From: an uncultured Clostridia bacterium
GTDB lineage: Bacteria > Bacillota > Clostridia > Oscillospirales > Acutalibacteraceae
Assembly (NCBI GenBank): GCA_937916195.1
Contig: CALFTO010000007.1
Location: forward strand, 1-5,604
Length of the DNA stretch: 5,604 nucleotides
Direction of reading: 5' to 3'
Below the pieces are notes generated by a model. The model was not told where the DNA came from. It did no database searches and saw only the letters and a program-made list of their open reading frames with translations. Below, piece by piece: positions 1-5,604 of the stretch (the first letter of the stretch is position 1; each line of letters starts with the position of its first letter). A program made the position numbers and the translations under genes.

Positions 1-2
1 AA

Positions 3-440
3 AAGATTATTGATTATCTTGCTGAAAATACCGATAATCCAACTATTCAAAAAATTCGTAATCTTGAGCCTATCAATGCCGATGACCTTAAAGAACTTGA
101 ACGTGTTCTTTGGGAAGAACTTGGTACGAAGGACGAATATCAAAAGATTACAAATATTGATAATCTTGCTGCATTTATACGTTCAATTGTTGGAATCGAA
201 CAAGATGCTATCAATGAAAAATTCGGCGAATTCTTAAGTGGTAATATTTTCAATTCACAACAGCAGGAATTCGTTAAATCAATCATTGACTATGTTCGTG
301 AAAATGGTGATATCAATGTAAATGACTTGATTGAAAAATCACCATTTGACAGTTATGATATTATCACAATGTTCGGTACTCAAGCACAAATACTTCGAAA
401 CATCGTCGATATTATGCACAATAGCATCACAGCAGCGTGA
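3..440 (+). CDS. hsdR: Type I restriction enzyme R subunit (HsdR), C-terminal fragment
   Basis: This open frame enters from the left edge and ends at TGA 438-440, giving 145 residues of the C-terminus. I recognise the C-terminal helical domain of EcoEI-type HsdR proteins from landmarks such as LWEELGTKDEY, NLAAFIRSIVGI, INEKFGEFL, QQQEFVKSIIDYV and the closing NIVDIMH. In the family, HsdR carries an N-terminal nuclease and a central DEAD-box translocase, and this C-terminal part contacts the HsdM/HsdS methylase core; those upstream parts lie outside the window. The complete enzyme cuts DNA lacking the host methylation mark. All five arginine codons here are CGN, unlike the next gene, which mostly uses AGA. 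The frame looks intact to its stop. The start cannot be judged. The family call is firm; the exact type I subclass is not. Confidence 0.88.
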   Translation, partial: KIIDYLAENTDNPTIQKIRNLEPINADDLKELERVLWEELGTKDEYQKITNIDNLAAFIRSIVGIEQDAINEKFGEFLSGNIFNSQQQEFVKSIIDYVRENGDINVNDLIEKSPFDSYDIITMFGTQAQILRNIVDIMHNSITAA

Positions 441-450
441 ATGAAAATGA

Positions 451-479
451 TTGGATAATAAATGATTTGAGTTTAGAAT
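451..479 (+). promoter_or_regulatory. Candidate sigma-70-like promoter for the sseB-like/mcrBC operon
   Basis: The 70-bp gap between the hsdR stop and the next start contains TTGGAT (451-456) and TAGAAT (474-479) separated by 17 bases. The -10 matches the consensus at five of six positions, the -35 at only three. The region is so AT-rich that such a match can arise by chance. It would place a transcription start about 485-490, before the ribosome binding site at 498. No hairpin with a U-tract is visible here, so read-through from hsdR is equally possible. Confidence 0.25.
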
Positions 480-497
480 AATAAAATTAGGCGAATT

Positions 498-504
498 GGA
501 AGAG
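498..504 (+). promoter_or_regulatory. Ribosome binding site deciding the ATG 511 start
   Basis: GGAAGAG lies six bases before ATG 511. An in-frame TTG at 496 overlaps this site and has no comparable purine-rich stretch before it, so ATG 511 is the better start. Confidence 0.65.
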
Positions 505-510
505 ATTGAT

Positions 511-984
511 ATGGGCATTAAACGTGAAGTTTTAGAAAATGGAGATGTTTTAAGACTTTTAGTTGATAGATTCAATAAGGACCAAACAGATGAAAATTTT
601 ATTTCTGTATTCAGATGTTTAAGAGATAGCTTTATTTGGATTCCTTGCAATCTTGAAATGAGCGATGCAGATATGGAAATGTTTACAAATGTTTCTGCTG
701 GAGATGTAGTAAAGACAACTGAAGATATCAAATTGGTTCCAGACACATTGAAGAATGGTGATTATTTATTTCTTCCAGTCTTCTCTAACTGCGAACAGAT
801 GGGAGAAGATTATGGTAACCATTTCAGCAAGGTTGAGAAGCATTTCTTTGAAGCAATGTCAATGGCTATGGCAAGAGAAGATATCTGCGGAATAGTGTTA
901 GATGCATTTTCACAACCTTTTATTATTGCAAAAGATGCGTTTGAGTTTATTGGAAACTTACCAAGTGAAATTGAGAAAGAATAG
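511..984 (+). CDS. SseB-family protein
   Basis: The product is a 157-residue soluble protein with no signal peptide or membrane segment. It resembles the SseB N-terminal domain: an N-terminal helix, the strand LRDSFIWIPC (37-46), a 'dGdYLFLPVFSNCEQMG' segment (83-98) matching the family's typical phrase for a strand followed by a turn, an amphipathic helix (about 108-121), then GIVLDAF.QPFIIAKD (127-142), where the family often has a glycine/proline-rich strand. SseB-type domains are poorly understood; enhanced serine sensitivity protein B gave the name, and no enzyme activity is established. The gene sits 70 bp after hsdR and 11 bp before mcrB, so it is very likely co-transcribed with mcrBC. 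Arginine codons are AGA in five of six cases, unlike the hsdR tail. Family assignment is from pattern memory; a role in restriction is inference from position only. Confidence 0.72.
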   Translation: MGIKREVLENGDVLRLLVDRFNKDQTDENFISVFRCLRDSFIWIPCNLEMSDADMEMFTNVSAGDVVKTTEDIKLVPDTLKNGDYLFLPVFSNCEQMGEDYGNHFSKVEKHFFEAMSMAMAREDICGIVLDAFSQPFIIAKDAFEFIGNLPSEIEKE

Positions 985-989
985 GGGTG
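983..989 (+). promoter_or_regulatory. Ribosome binding site of mcrB
   Basis: AGGGGTG begins within the upstream stop codon and lies six bases before ATG 996. It supports that start and suggests the two genes are translated from one message. Confidence 0.6.
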
Positions 990-995
990 TGAGAT

Positions 996-3890
996 ATGTT
1001 CAATGAAGATATAATAAAACAAAATGTAGTTGGAACATCAGGTAATAGCTATGTTTCTGGCTTAAGATGGATTGAACGAGAATATAAAGTAGATTTAGAA
1101 GAAGAATTCCATAAAGACAGTTGTAGTAAATTGTTACAATTATTGGAATCAAGCAAGAAAGAACCTGGTATATCGGAAAAAGAAATACATGCCAGAAGAG
1201 ATAGATGCTCGCACTTAAAGAAATTTATCGAATTAGCAAGTAAGTTTGAAGACGTAGATAACTCATCTAATTTAGTCAATAAAAAAATTGAAGAAGTTAT
1301 TCGAGCATATAAAAAAGATTTTGATAGAATTAATCAAGAAGAACGTTACAAATGGGAAGCGGTCAAATGGTATAAAGACCATTGGGACATTGATGCATTG
1401 AATTTTGGTGAAATGATAAAAACAGCCTTTTCAAAGGCATTTAACCTTTTGACGTCGGGCAATTATTATGCTTATAAGATGTTATATCAAGTGGCAGAAG
1501 ATGAGCCGGAAAAAGTTCGTAATTTATTTAGAATGCTTTATGATGAGTCTTTCCCTTTAGCAGAACGTTTTGATGCATTTAAAGCTGGTTTTGATGAGTA
1601 TTGTAAGCCTAAGAATTACAATTCATATCAAGATTTACATGCAGTTTCTGTGTATTTGTTCTTTGAGTATCCAGAAAAGTATTACATATATAAGTACGGA
1701 GTTTGGGTTGATTTTACGAAGAATTTAGGTCTTAGCCTTGAAAAAAACAACGGCAAACATGAAACTTTTAAAATAGAGTGCAGTAACAAACTGTGCGATA
1801 AGATATTATCGCTAATAGAAGCTGATGATGAACTTGTAAAAATATCGGAAGTAAGATTAGATGAATCTTGCTATAGAGACTCTGCACATCACCTTTTAGC
1901 ATTTGATATTATGTTCTTTGGCAGTTATTATCAACCTGTTGAAGAAAGTGCAAATGGTTGGTATCCATCATTAAAAGAATATGACCCTAATATTTCAAAG
2001 GATTTGTGGTTGAAAATTTTATCGGATAGTAAAACTTCTACACCTGATATTCTTGAAATGTTAAAAATGATGTTGCAATTAGGTGGCGAAAGTTCTTGTT
2101 ATAATTTAGCAAAACAGTTTGGTAATACGCATAATCATTACAATATAACAGGAAGCAATTTTGGTAAAAGGATTCACGATAATTACAATATACCTTTCTG
2201 TTATGACAAAGAAGATAATAGATACAGGAGATATCCGATTCCGTTTGTTGGAAAAGATATGGAAGAAGATAGTACTTGGCATTATGTATGGCGTATAAGA
2301 CCGGAACTTAAAGAAGCTTTAGCAGAAATGGATTTATCGCATATTGATATAACTCCGAAAGAGGAAATAATTATGACTGATGTTGCTAAAAACACAATTT
2401 TATATGGACCTCCCGGCACTGGTAAAACATATAACACAGTATGCTATGCTGTTGCTATTGTTGAGAATAAAACTTTAGAAGAAATAATGGCAGAAGCTTC
2501 TGAAGAAAGCGGATATTATGAAGTATTCAGTAGATATAATGAGTATAAATCTCAAGGTTTGATTGAATTTACAACATTCCATCAGTCCTATGGATATGAG
2601 GAATTTATCGAAGGTATTAAACCTGTGACAGATTCTGCTGATGAAGATGAACAGACTGATATTAAGTACGATATTGTAGATGGAATATTTAAAGAGTTTT
2701 GCAATCGAGTAAATAATTCGGTTATTAAAAATCAAGAAAATGAACTCGGCCTTAATAAAAATCCAACAGTTTGGAAAGTATCTATGTGGTCAACTGGTGA
2801 TAATCCAATTCGCACTGAATGTATGGAAAATGGACACATAAGAATCGGATGGGATGATTATGGTCCAGAAATAACAAGTGAAACCGATTTCTCAAAATTT
2901 GGTGGAAGAAATGTCCTTAACAATTTTATTTACAAAATGAAAGTTGGCGACATTGTTTTGTCTTGTTATAGTAGCACTACTGTTGATGCAGTTGGTGTTG
3001 TGACTGGCGAATATGAATGGAACGGTAAATACGAAGACCTTAACAGAGTCAGAAAGGTGAATTGGCTTGTTAAGGGTATAAACGAAAATATCGTTGAGAT
3101 GAATGGTGGAACAGTATTTACACTTTCATCTGTATATAAAGCAAAAGTTTCTGTTGCAGATGCTTTATCAATAGTTGAAAAGTATAGTCCTGTATATGCT
3201 AATGATAATGTAAAACAACAAAATAAAGTATTCATTATCGATGAAATCAACCGTGGTAATATTTCAAAAATTTTTGGTGAACTTATCACTCTTGTTGAAC
3301 CATCAAAACGCGTTGGTGCAGATGAAGGTATAAAAGCAGTATTGCCATATTCAAAGAAACCATTTGGTATTCCTGAAAACATTTACATACTTGGAACAAT
3401 GAATACTGCAGACCGTTCAATCGCAACACTTGATACTGCTCTTCGCAGAAGATTCGATTTTGTTGAAATGATGCCCGACACAAAAGTATTGGAAGGTATT
3501 GAATTTGATGGTATTAATATCAGTGCAATGCTTGAAAAAATGAATGAAAGAATAGCTGTACTTTTTGATAGAGAGCATACAATTGGACATGCTTATTTCA
3601 TTGGCTTGAAAGATAGTCCTGATATGGAAACTCTTGCTAATATTTTTAAAAATAAAGTAATTCCTTTATTGCAAGAGTATTTTTATGAAGACTATGAAAG
3701 AATTCGTCTTGTGCTCGCTGATAATCAAGTTTCAGAAACTGAAGAGCAATTTATTATAGCTGAAACTGTTGATTCAGTAGCGTTATTCGGTAATAGTGAA
3801 ATTGATATTCTTGATGACACAAAACGATATATAATTAATGATAATGCATTTGAAAACGCTGATGCATACATAAAAATTTACAACATCTGA
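996..3890 (+). CDS. mcrB: McrB-family AAA+ GTPase with internal EVE/PUA-like domain
   Basis: This 964-residue protein is the predicted motor and DNA-recognition subunit of an McrBC type IV restriction system; E. coli McrB has 459. Visible order: an N-terminal helical segment (about 10-85); a charged helical linker (86-130); a module (about 150-309) with NYNSYQDLHAVSVYLFFEYP (207-226) that I know from other long McrB-like proteins; a helix-turn-helix-like module (333-448) with LGGESSCYNLAKQFGNT and GKRIH; then AAA+. Walker A is GPPGTGKT (471-478), followed by FTTFHQSYGYEEFIEGI. Walker B is FIIDEINRGN (746-755, D749 E750). MNTADRS (802-808) contains NTAD, the GTP-specificity motif of McrB, and LRRRF (816-820) follows. 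Walker A to B spans about 270 residues, against roughly 75 in E. coli McrB, because residues about 589-725 form an inserted EVE/PUA-like domain. The N-terminus is not the E. coli type. mcrC follows after 25 bp. ATPase family is certain; target specificity is not. Confidence 0.95.
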   Translation: MFNEDIIKQNVVGTSGNSYVSGLRWIEREYKVDLEEEFHKDSCSKLLQLLESSKKEPGISEKEIHARRDRCSHLKKFIELASKFEDVDNSSNLVNKKIEEVIRAYKKDFDRINQEERYKWEAVKWYKDHWDIDALNFGEMIKTAFSKAFNLLTSGNYYAYKMLYQVAEDEPEKVRNLFRMLYDESFPLAERFDAFKAGFDEYCKPKNYNSYQDLHAVSVYLFFEYPEKYYIYKYGVWVDFTKNLGLSLEKNNGKHETFKIECSNKLCDKILSLIEADDELVKISEVRLDESCYRDSAHHLLAFDIMFFGSYYQPVEESANGWYPSLKEYDPNISKDLWLKILSDSKTSTPDILEMLKMMLQLGGESSCYNLAKQFGNTHNHYNITGSNFGKRIHDNYNIPFCYDKEDNRYRRYPIPFVGKDMEEDSTWHYVWRIRPELKEALAEMDLSHIDITPKEEIIMTDVAKNTILYGPPGTGKTYNTVCYAVAIVENKTLEEIMAEASEESGYYEVFSRYNEYKSQGLIEFTTFHQSYGYEEFIEGIKPVTDSADEDEQTDIKYDIVDGIFKEFCNRVNNSVIKNQENELGLNKNPTVWKVSMWSTGDNPIRTECMENGHIRIGWDDYGPEITSETDFSKFGGRNVLNNFIYKMKVGDIVLSCYSSTTVDAVGVVTGEYEWNGKYEDLNRVRKVNWLVKGINENIVEMNGGTVFTLSSVYKAKVSVADALSIVEKYSPVYANDNVKQQNKVFIIDEINRGNISKIFGELITLVEPSKRVGADEGIKAVLPYSKKPFGIPENIYILGTMNTADRSIATLDTALRRRFDFVEMMPDTKVLEGIEFDGINISAMLEKMNERIAVLFDREHTIGHAYFIGLKDSPDMETLANIFKNKVIPLLQEYFYEDYERIRLVLADNQVSETEEQFIIAETVDSVALFGNSEIDILDDTKRYIINDNAFENADAYIKIYNI
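2360..2375 (+). promoter_or_regulatory. Internal ribosome binding site and ATG: possible short McrB
   Basis: Inside mcrB, AGAGGA (2360-2365) is followed after seven bases by ATG 2373, in frame (Met460). This ATG falls precisely at the start of the AAA+ module, eleven residues before Walker A. Translation here would give a 505-residue form lacking all N-terminal modules but keeping the internal EVE/PUA-like insert. E. coli mcrB is known to make such a short form (McrB-S) from an internal start; its use here is inferred. Confidence 0.5.
2760..3170 (+). other. Region encoding the EVE/PUA-like insert within McrB
   Basis: Residues about 589-725 of McrB interrupt the AAA+ fold after the typical 'DGIFKEFC' helix and before Walker B. 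The stretch has the look of the EVE/PUA-like superfamily: an opening strand with W593 and W598, IRIGWDDYG (615-623), a helix ending NFIYKMKVGDIVLS (643-656), AVGVVTGEYEW (665-675), RKVNWL (686-691) and a closing TVFTLSSV (706-713). Domains of this superfamily bind modified bases in DNA or RNA through an aromatic pocket, so W593, W598 and W619 are natural pocket candidates. The boundaries are estimated by eye. Confidence 0.7.
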
Positions 3891-3900
3891 TTTTTACTGA

Positions 3901-3906
3901 AAGGAG
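3901..3906 (+). promoter_or_regulatory. Ribosome binding site of mcrC
   Basis: AAGGAG lies nine bases before ATG 3916, in the 25-bp gap after the mcrB stop. It is the closest match to the consensus among the ordinary start sites in the window. Confidence 0.7.
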
Positions 3907-3915
3907 CCGTACATA

Positions 3916-5193
3916 ATGGCAAAAAAAACTTACACCATAACTGAATACGGCTCTTTTATTAGAAAGAATGAAGTAATGGGTTATAAAACATTACCTTCAA
4001 AAGTTTTTGATGCACTTGAAACATTTATTCTTGAGAATGCTGGAAAGGGTAATGAAACAACTGACTTAATGGGAGTTTCTGTAAGAAAGAATATAGGCAA
4101 AGTAATTACGGCAAAAAACTATGTTGGTGTAATTGCACTTAATGATGGTAATATTATCGAAATTCTTCCTAAAATCTGTGGCGAAGATAATGAAAATGAA
4201 GTGAAAAAACTGCTTATAAAAATGTTGAGAACAGTTCAAAATTCACCATTCAAGTCAATGCAATCAACTAATGTGAATGTTGATAAACTACCTATTTTTG
4301 AAATCTTTATTCGTATGTTTATAGCAGAAACATTTGCTGTTGTAAAAAGAGGATTAAAAAGTGGATATGAAACAGTTGATGATAATCTCACTGTGTGTAA
4401 AGGTAAAATCGATTTTAATAATCAAATAAAATATAACCTTATACATAAAGAAAAGTTCTTTGTGAGCTATGACGAGTTCAATAACAATCGTCCGGAAAAT
4501 CGGCTTGTAAAATCAACTTTGAAATATTTGTTTAAGTACAGTACTTCTTCAAAGAACAAAACCGATTTAAAAACATTGTTGAATGTGTTTGAAAATATTG
4601 ATGAATCATCAAATGTTGATGCCGATTTTGAAAAATGTGTTAGTGACCGCAACTCAAAATATTACGAAACACTTTTAATATGGTGTAAAGTTTTCTTAAA
4701 AGGGAAAAGTTTTACTTCGTTCGCAGGTTCTGAAGTAGCTTATGCATTATTATTCCCTATGGAAACGATATTTGAAAGTTATGTTGCAAAACAATTAAAG
4801 AAACAGTTCAATCCAAATGAATACACAGTATCAGCACAACATTCCGCAAAATATCTTTTTGATACACCTCGTAAATTCTCGTTGCGTCCAGATATTGTTA
4901 TAACAAGAAAATCTGATGGTGCAATTTTCATCATGGATACAAAATGGAAACAGTTAAATAGTAATCCATCTTCAAATTATGGCATTTCACAATCGGATAT
5001 GTATCAGATGTATGCTTATCAGAAAAAGTATGGTAGCAATGCAAAAAGCGTAACATTGTTATATCCATTAACAGAAAATGCACCACAACAAGAAATAAAA
5101 TTCGTATCGGACGATGGCGTTACAGTAAATGTTGTTTTCGTGGATTTGAAAAGAATAGAAACACTGCCTGAAAAATTAGATAAAGGTATTTAA
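3916..5193 (+). CDS. mcrC: McrC-family PD-(D/E)XK nuclease subunit
   Basis: McrC is the nuclease partner that joins McrB rings, stimulates their GTP hydrolysis and cuts DNA. The 425-residue product is somewhat longer than E. coli McrC (348). The N-terminal part has the family phrase NYVGVIALNDG...IEILPK (68-86), expected to form the McrB-contacting region. The middle has RPENRLVKSTLKYL (192-205) and METIFESYVAKQL (283-295). The nuclease core is visible: RPD with D326, then MDTKW with D341 and K343, corresponding to D244, D257 and K259 of the E. coli enzyme, followed by the QSDMYQMYAYQ helix (359-369). All catalytic residues are present, so it should be active. The next gene begins 12 bp after the stop. 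No signal peptide or membrane segment is seen. Confidence 0.94.
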   Translation: MAKKTYTITEYGSFIRKNEVMGYKTLPSKVFDALETFILENAGKGNETTDLMGVSVRKNIGKVITAKNYVGVIALNDGNIIEILPKICGEDNENEVKKLLIKMLRTVQNSPFKSMQSTNVNVDKLPIFEIFIRMFIAETFAVVKRGLKSGYETVDDNLTVCKGKIDFNNQIKYNLIHKEKFFVSYDEFNNNRPENRLVKSTLKYLFKYSTSSKNKTDLKTLLNVFENIDESSNVDADFEKCVSDRNSKYYETLLIWCKVFLKGKSFTSFAGSEVAYALLFPMETIFESYVAKQLKKQFNPNEYTVSAQHSAKYLFDTPRKFSLRPDIVITRKSDGAIFIMDTKWKQLNSNPSSNYGISQSDMYQMYAYQKKYGSNAKSVTLLYPLTENAPQQEIKFVSDDGVTVNVVFVDLKRIETLPEKLDKGI

Positions 5194-5194
5194 T

Positions 5195-5200
5195 AGGTGA
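5195..5200 (+). promoter_or_regulatory. Ribosome binding site deciding the ATG 5206 start
   Basis: AGGTGA lies five bases before ATG 5206. A GTG at 5197 in the same frame falls inside this site and would add only three residues, so ATG is preferred. Confidence 0.55.
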
Positions 5201-5205
5201 TAAAA

Positions 5206-5517
5206 ATGGATAAATTAGCATTAAAGTTCGAAGAAGAACTCCGTGATAAAATGTTTATTGCAAAGAAAGAGTGTAAATATAATGCTACTTATTTTATTCA
5301 GATGATGAATGAAACCGGTGGAGTCAATACTGCAAAAACATTGATTGCTAAAGCAATCCAGACAGGTCAGTTGTCGGATGGGTTCACTCGTCTTTTTATG
5401 GAAGGACGATTAGATTTGTCAATGGAAGATTCTGTTTGTAAAGAAGAGTATCATTCTTTATTTACAGATGAAGAAATTGCTTATTGTAGGAAAGTTATGA
5501 GTAAAAGTGAAATATGA
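5206..5517 (+). CDS. Small conserved protein of unknown function, restriction-associated
   Basis: The product is a 103-residue soluble, charged protein, largely helical by inspection. I recognise a recurring family by its phrases: AKKECKYNATYFIQMM (19-34), ETGGVNTAKTLI (36-47), a short loop with DGFTRLFMEGRLDLSME (58-74), and EYHSLFTDEEIAYCRK (81-96). In my memory this sequence type occurs both as a free small protein and as a C-terminal tail of larger proteins, often beside restriction and other defence genes. I know of no established activity and see no catalytic motif. It follows mcrC by 12 bp and its stop overlaps the next start (ATGA), so it is firmly in the operon. A partner or regulator of McrBC is possible but unproven. 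Confidence 0.75.
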   Translation: MDKLALKFEEELRDKMFIAKKECKYNATYFIQMMNETGGVNTAKTLIAKAIQTGQLSDGFTRLFMEGRLDLSMEDSVCKEEYHSLFTDEEIAYCRKVMSKSEI

Positions 5518-5604
5518 TTAAAGAAGTAATTCATGACCCGATTTTGTTGGCGATGAAATCGGAAAAGGCTACAATTGAAGATTTGCAGGTGGCGGAGGAT
5601 TTGT
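5514..5604 (+). CDS. def: Peptide deformylase, N-terminal fragment
   Basis: Translation from ATG 5514 gives thirty residues before the window ends: MIKEVIHDPILLAMKSEKAT followed by IEDLQVAEDL. This matches the N-terminus of peptide deformylases of the 'KSEPAT..DL.VA.DL' type common as second copies in Firmicutes. The enzyme is a metalloprotease that removes formyl from the initiator methionine of new proteins. The diagnostic motifs (GxGxAAxQ, the EGCLS-type segment with the metal cysteine, and HExxH) lie beyond the edge and cannot be checked. The start overlaps the previous stop by four bases (ATGA) and has no strong ribosome binding site of its own, so translation probably depends on coupling. 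A housekeeping gene that happens to sit here is the main alternative to a defence-linked role. Confidence 0.78.
   Translation, partial: MIKEVIHDPILLAMKSEKATIEDLQVAEDL

Noticed and set aside
10..237. A 75-codon + strand open frame at the left edge
   Set aside because: It overlaps the clear HsdR reading frame out of phase and its product (runs of Ile/Leu/Lys) resembles no protein I know; it is a shadow frame.
441..458. ATG directly after the hsdR stop
   Set aside because: The frame closes after five codons at TAA and has no sign of function.
496..510. TTG 496 as start of the SseB-like gene
   Set aside because: It overlaps the GGAAGAG site that serves ATG 511 and has no good site of its own.
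2491..2502. Perfect 12-bp palindrome CAGAAGCTTCTG inside mcrB
   Set aside because: It encodes ordinary residues of the AAA+ module, has no loop or U-tract, and is not repeated; chance is the simplest explanation.
339..3483. Several minus-strand open frames of 61-138 codons across hsdR, sseB, mcrB and mcrC
   Set aside because: All lie opposite strong coding frames, lack convincing ribosome binding sites, and give low-complexity Ser/Phe/Ile-rich products typical of antisense frames in AT-rich genes.
3891..3915. T-run TTTTT after the mcrB stop as a terminator
   Set aside because: No stem precedes it, and a strong mcrC ribosome binding site follows at once, so transcription should continue.
5197..5205. 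GTG 5197 as start of the small protein
   Set aside because: It lies within the AGGTGA site that best serves ATG 5206; the AAAGG ten bases upstream of it is a weaker alternative.

Overview
The window reads as part of a defence island from a low-GC, AT-rich bacterium. A gut-type Clostridia/Firmicutes host is most likely, judging by strong GGAGG-like ribosome binding sites, codon choice and the style of the proteins; this is inference. The peptide deformylase gene at the right edge indicates a bacterium. All genes are on the + strand and tightly packed. No tRNA, rRNA, CRISPR array, insertion sequence or clear terminator is visible.

Layout: (1) 3-440 is the C-terminal end of a type I restriction enzyme R subunit (HsdR), so an hsd locus lies to the left. 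(2) A 70-bp AT-rich gap holds a weak promoter candidate. (3) 511-984 is an SseB-family protein of 157 residues. (4) 996-3890 is a large McrB-family AAA+ GTPase of 964 residues with a long, atypical N-terminus and an EVE/PUA-like domain inserted between Walker A and Walker B. (5) 3916-5193 is McrC, the PD-(D/E)XK nuclease partner. (6) 5206-5517 is a small recurring protein of unknown function. (7) 5514 to the window end is the start of a peptide deformylase gene that overlaps gene 6 by ATGA.

How they may work together: McrB and McrC should form a type IV, modification-dependent restriction complex in which McrB rings recognise modified DNA and hydrolyse GTP while McrC cuts. The upstream type I system cuts unmodified DNA, so together the two would cover both modified and unmodified invaders. 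The SseB-like protein, the small protein and the deformylase are spaced and overlapped as one operon with mcrBC. Their roles are not known and are the most open part of the window.

The most unusual points are an in-frame internal ATG (2373) with a good Shine-Dalgarno sequence exactly at the start of the McrB AAA+ module, which could give a short McrB form as in E. coli; the modified-base-reader-like insert inside that module; and the coupled small protein and deformylase genes downstream of mcrC.
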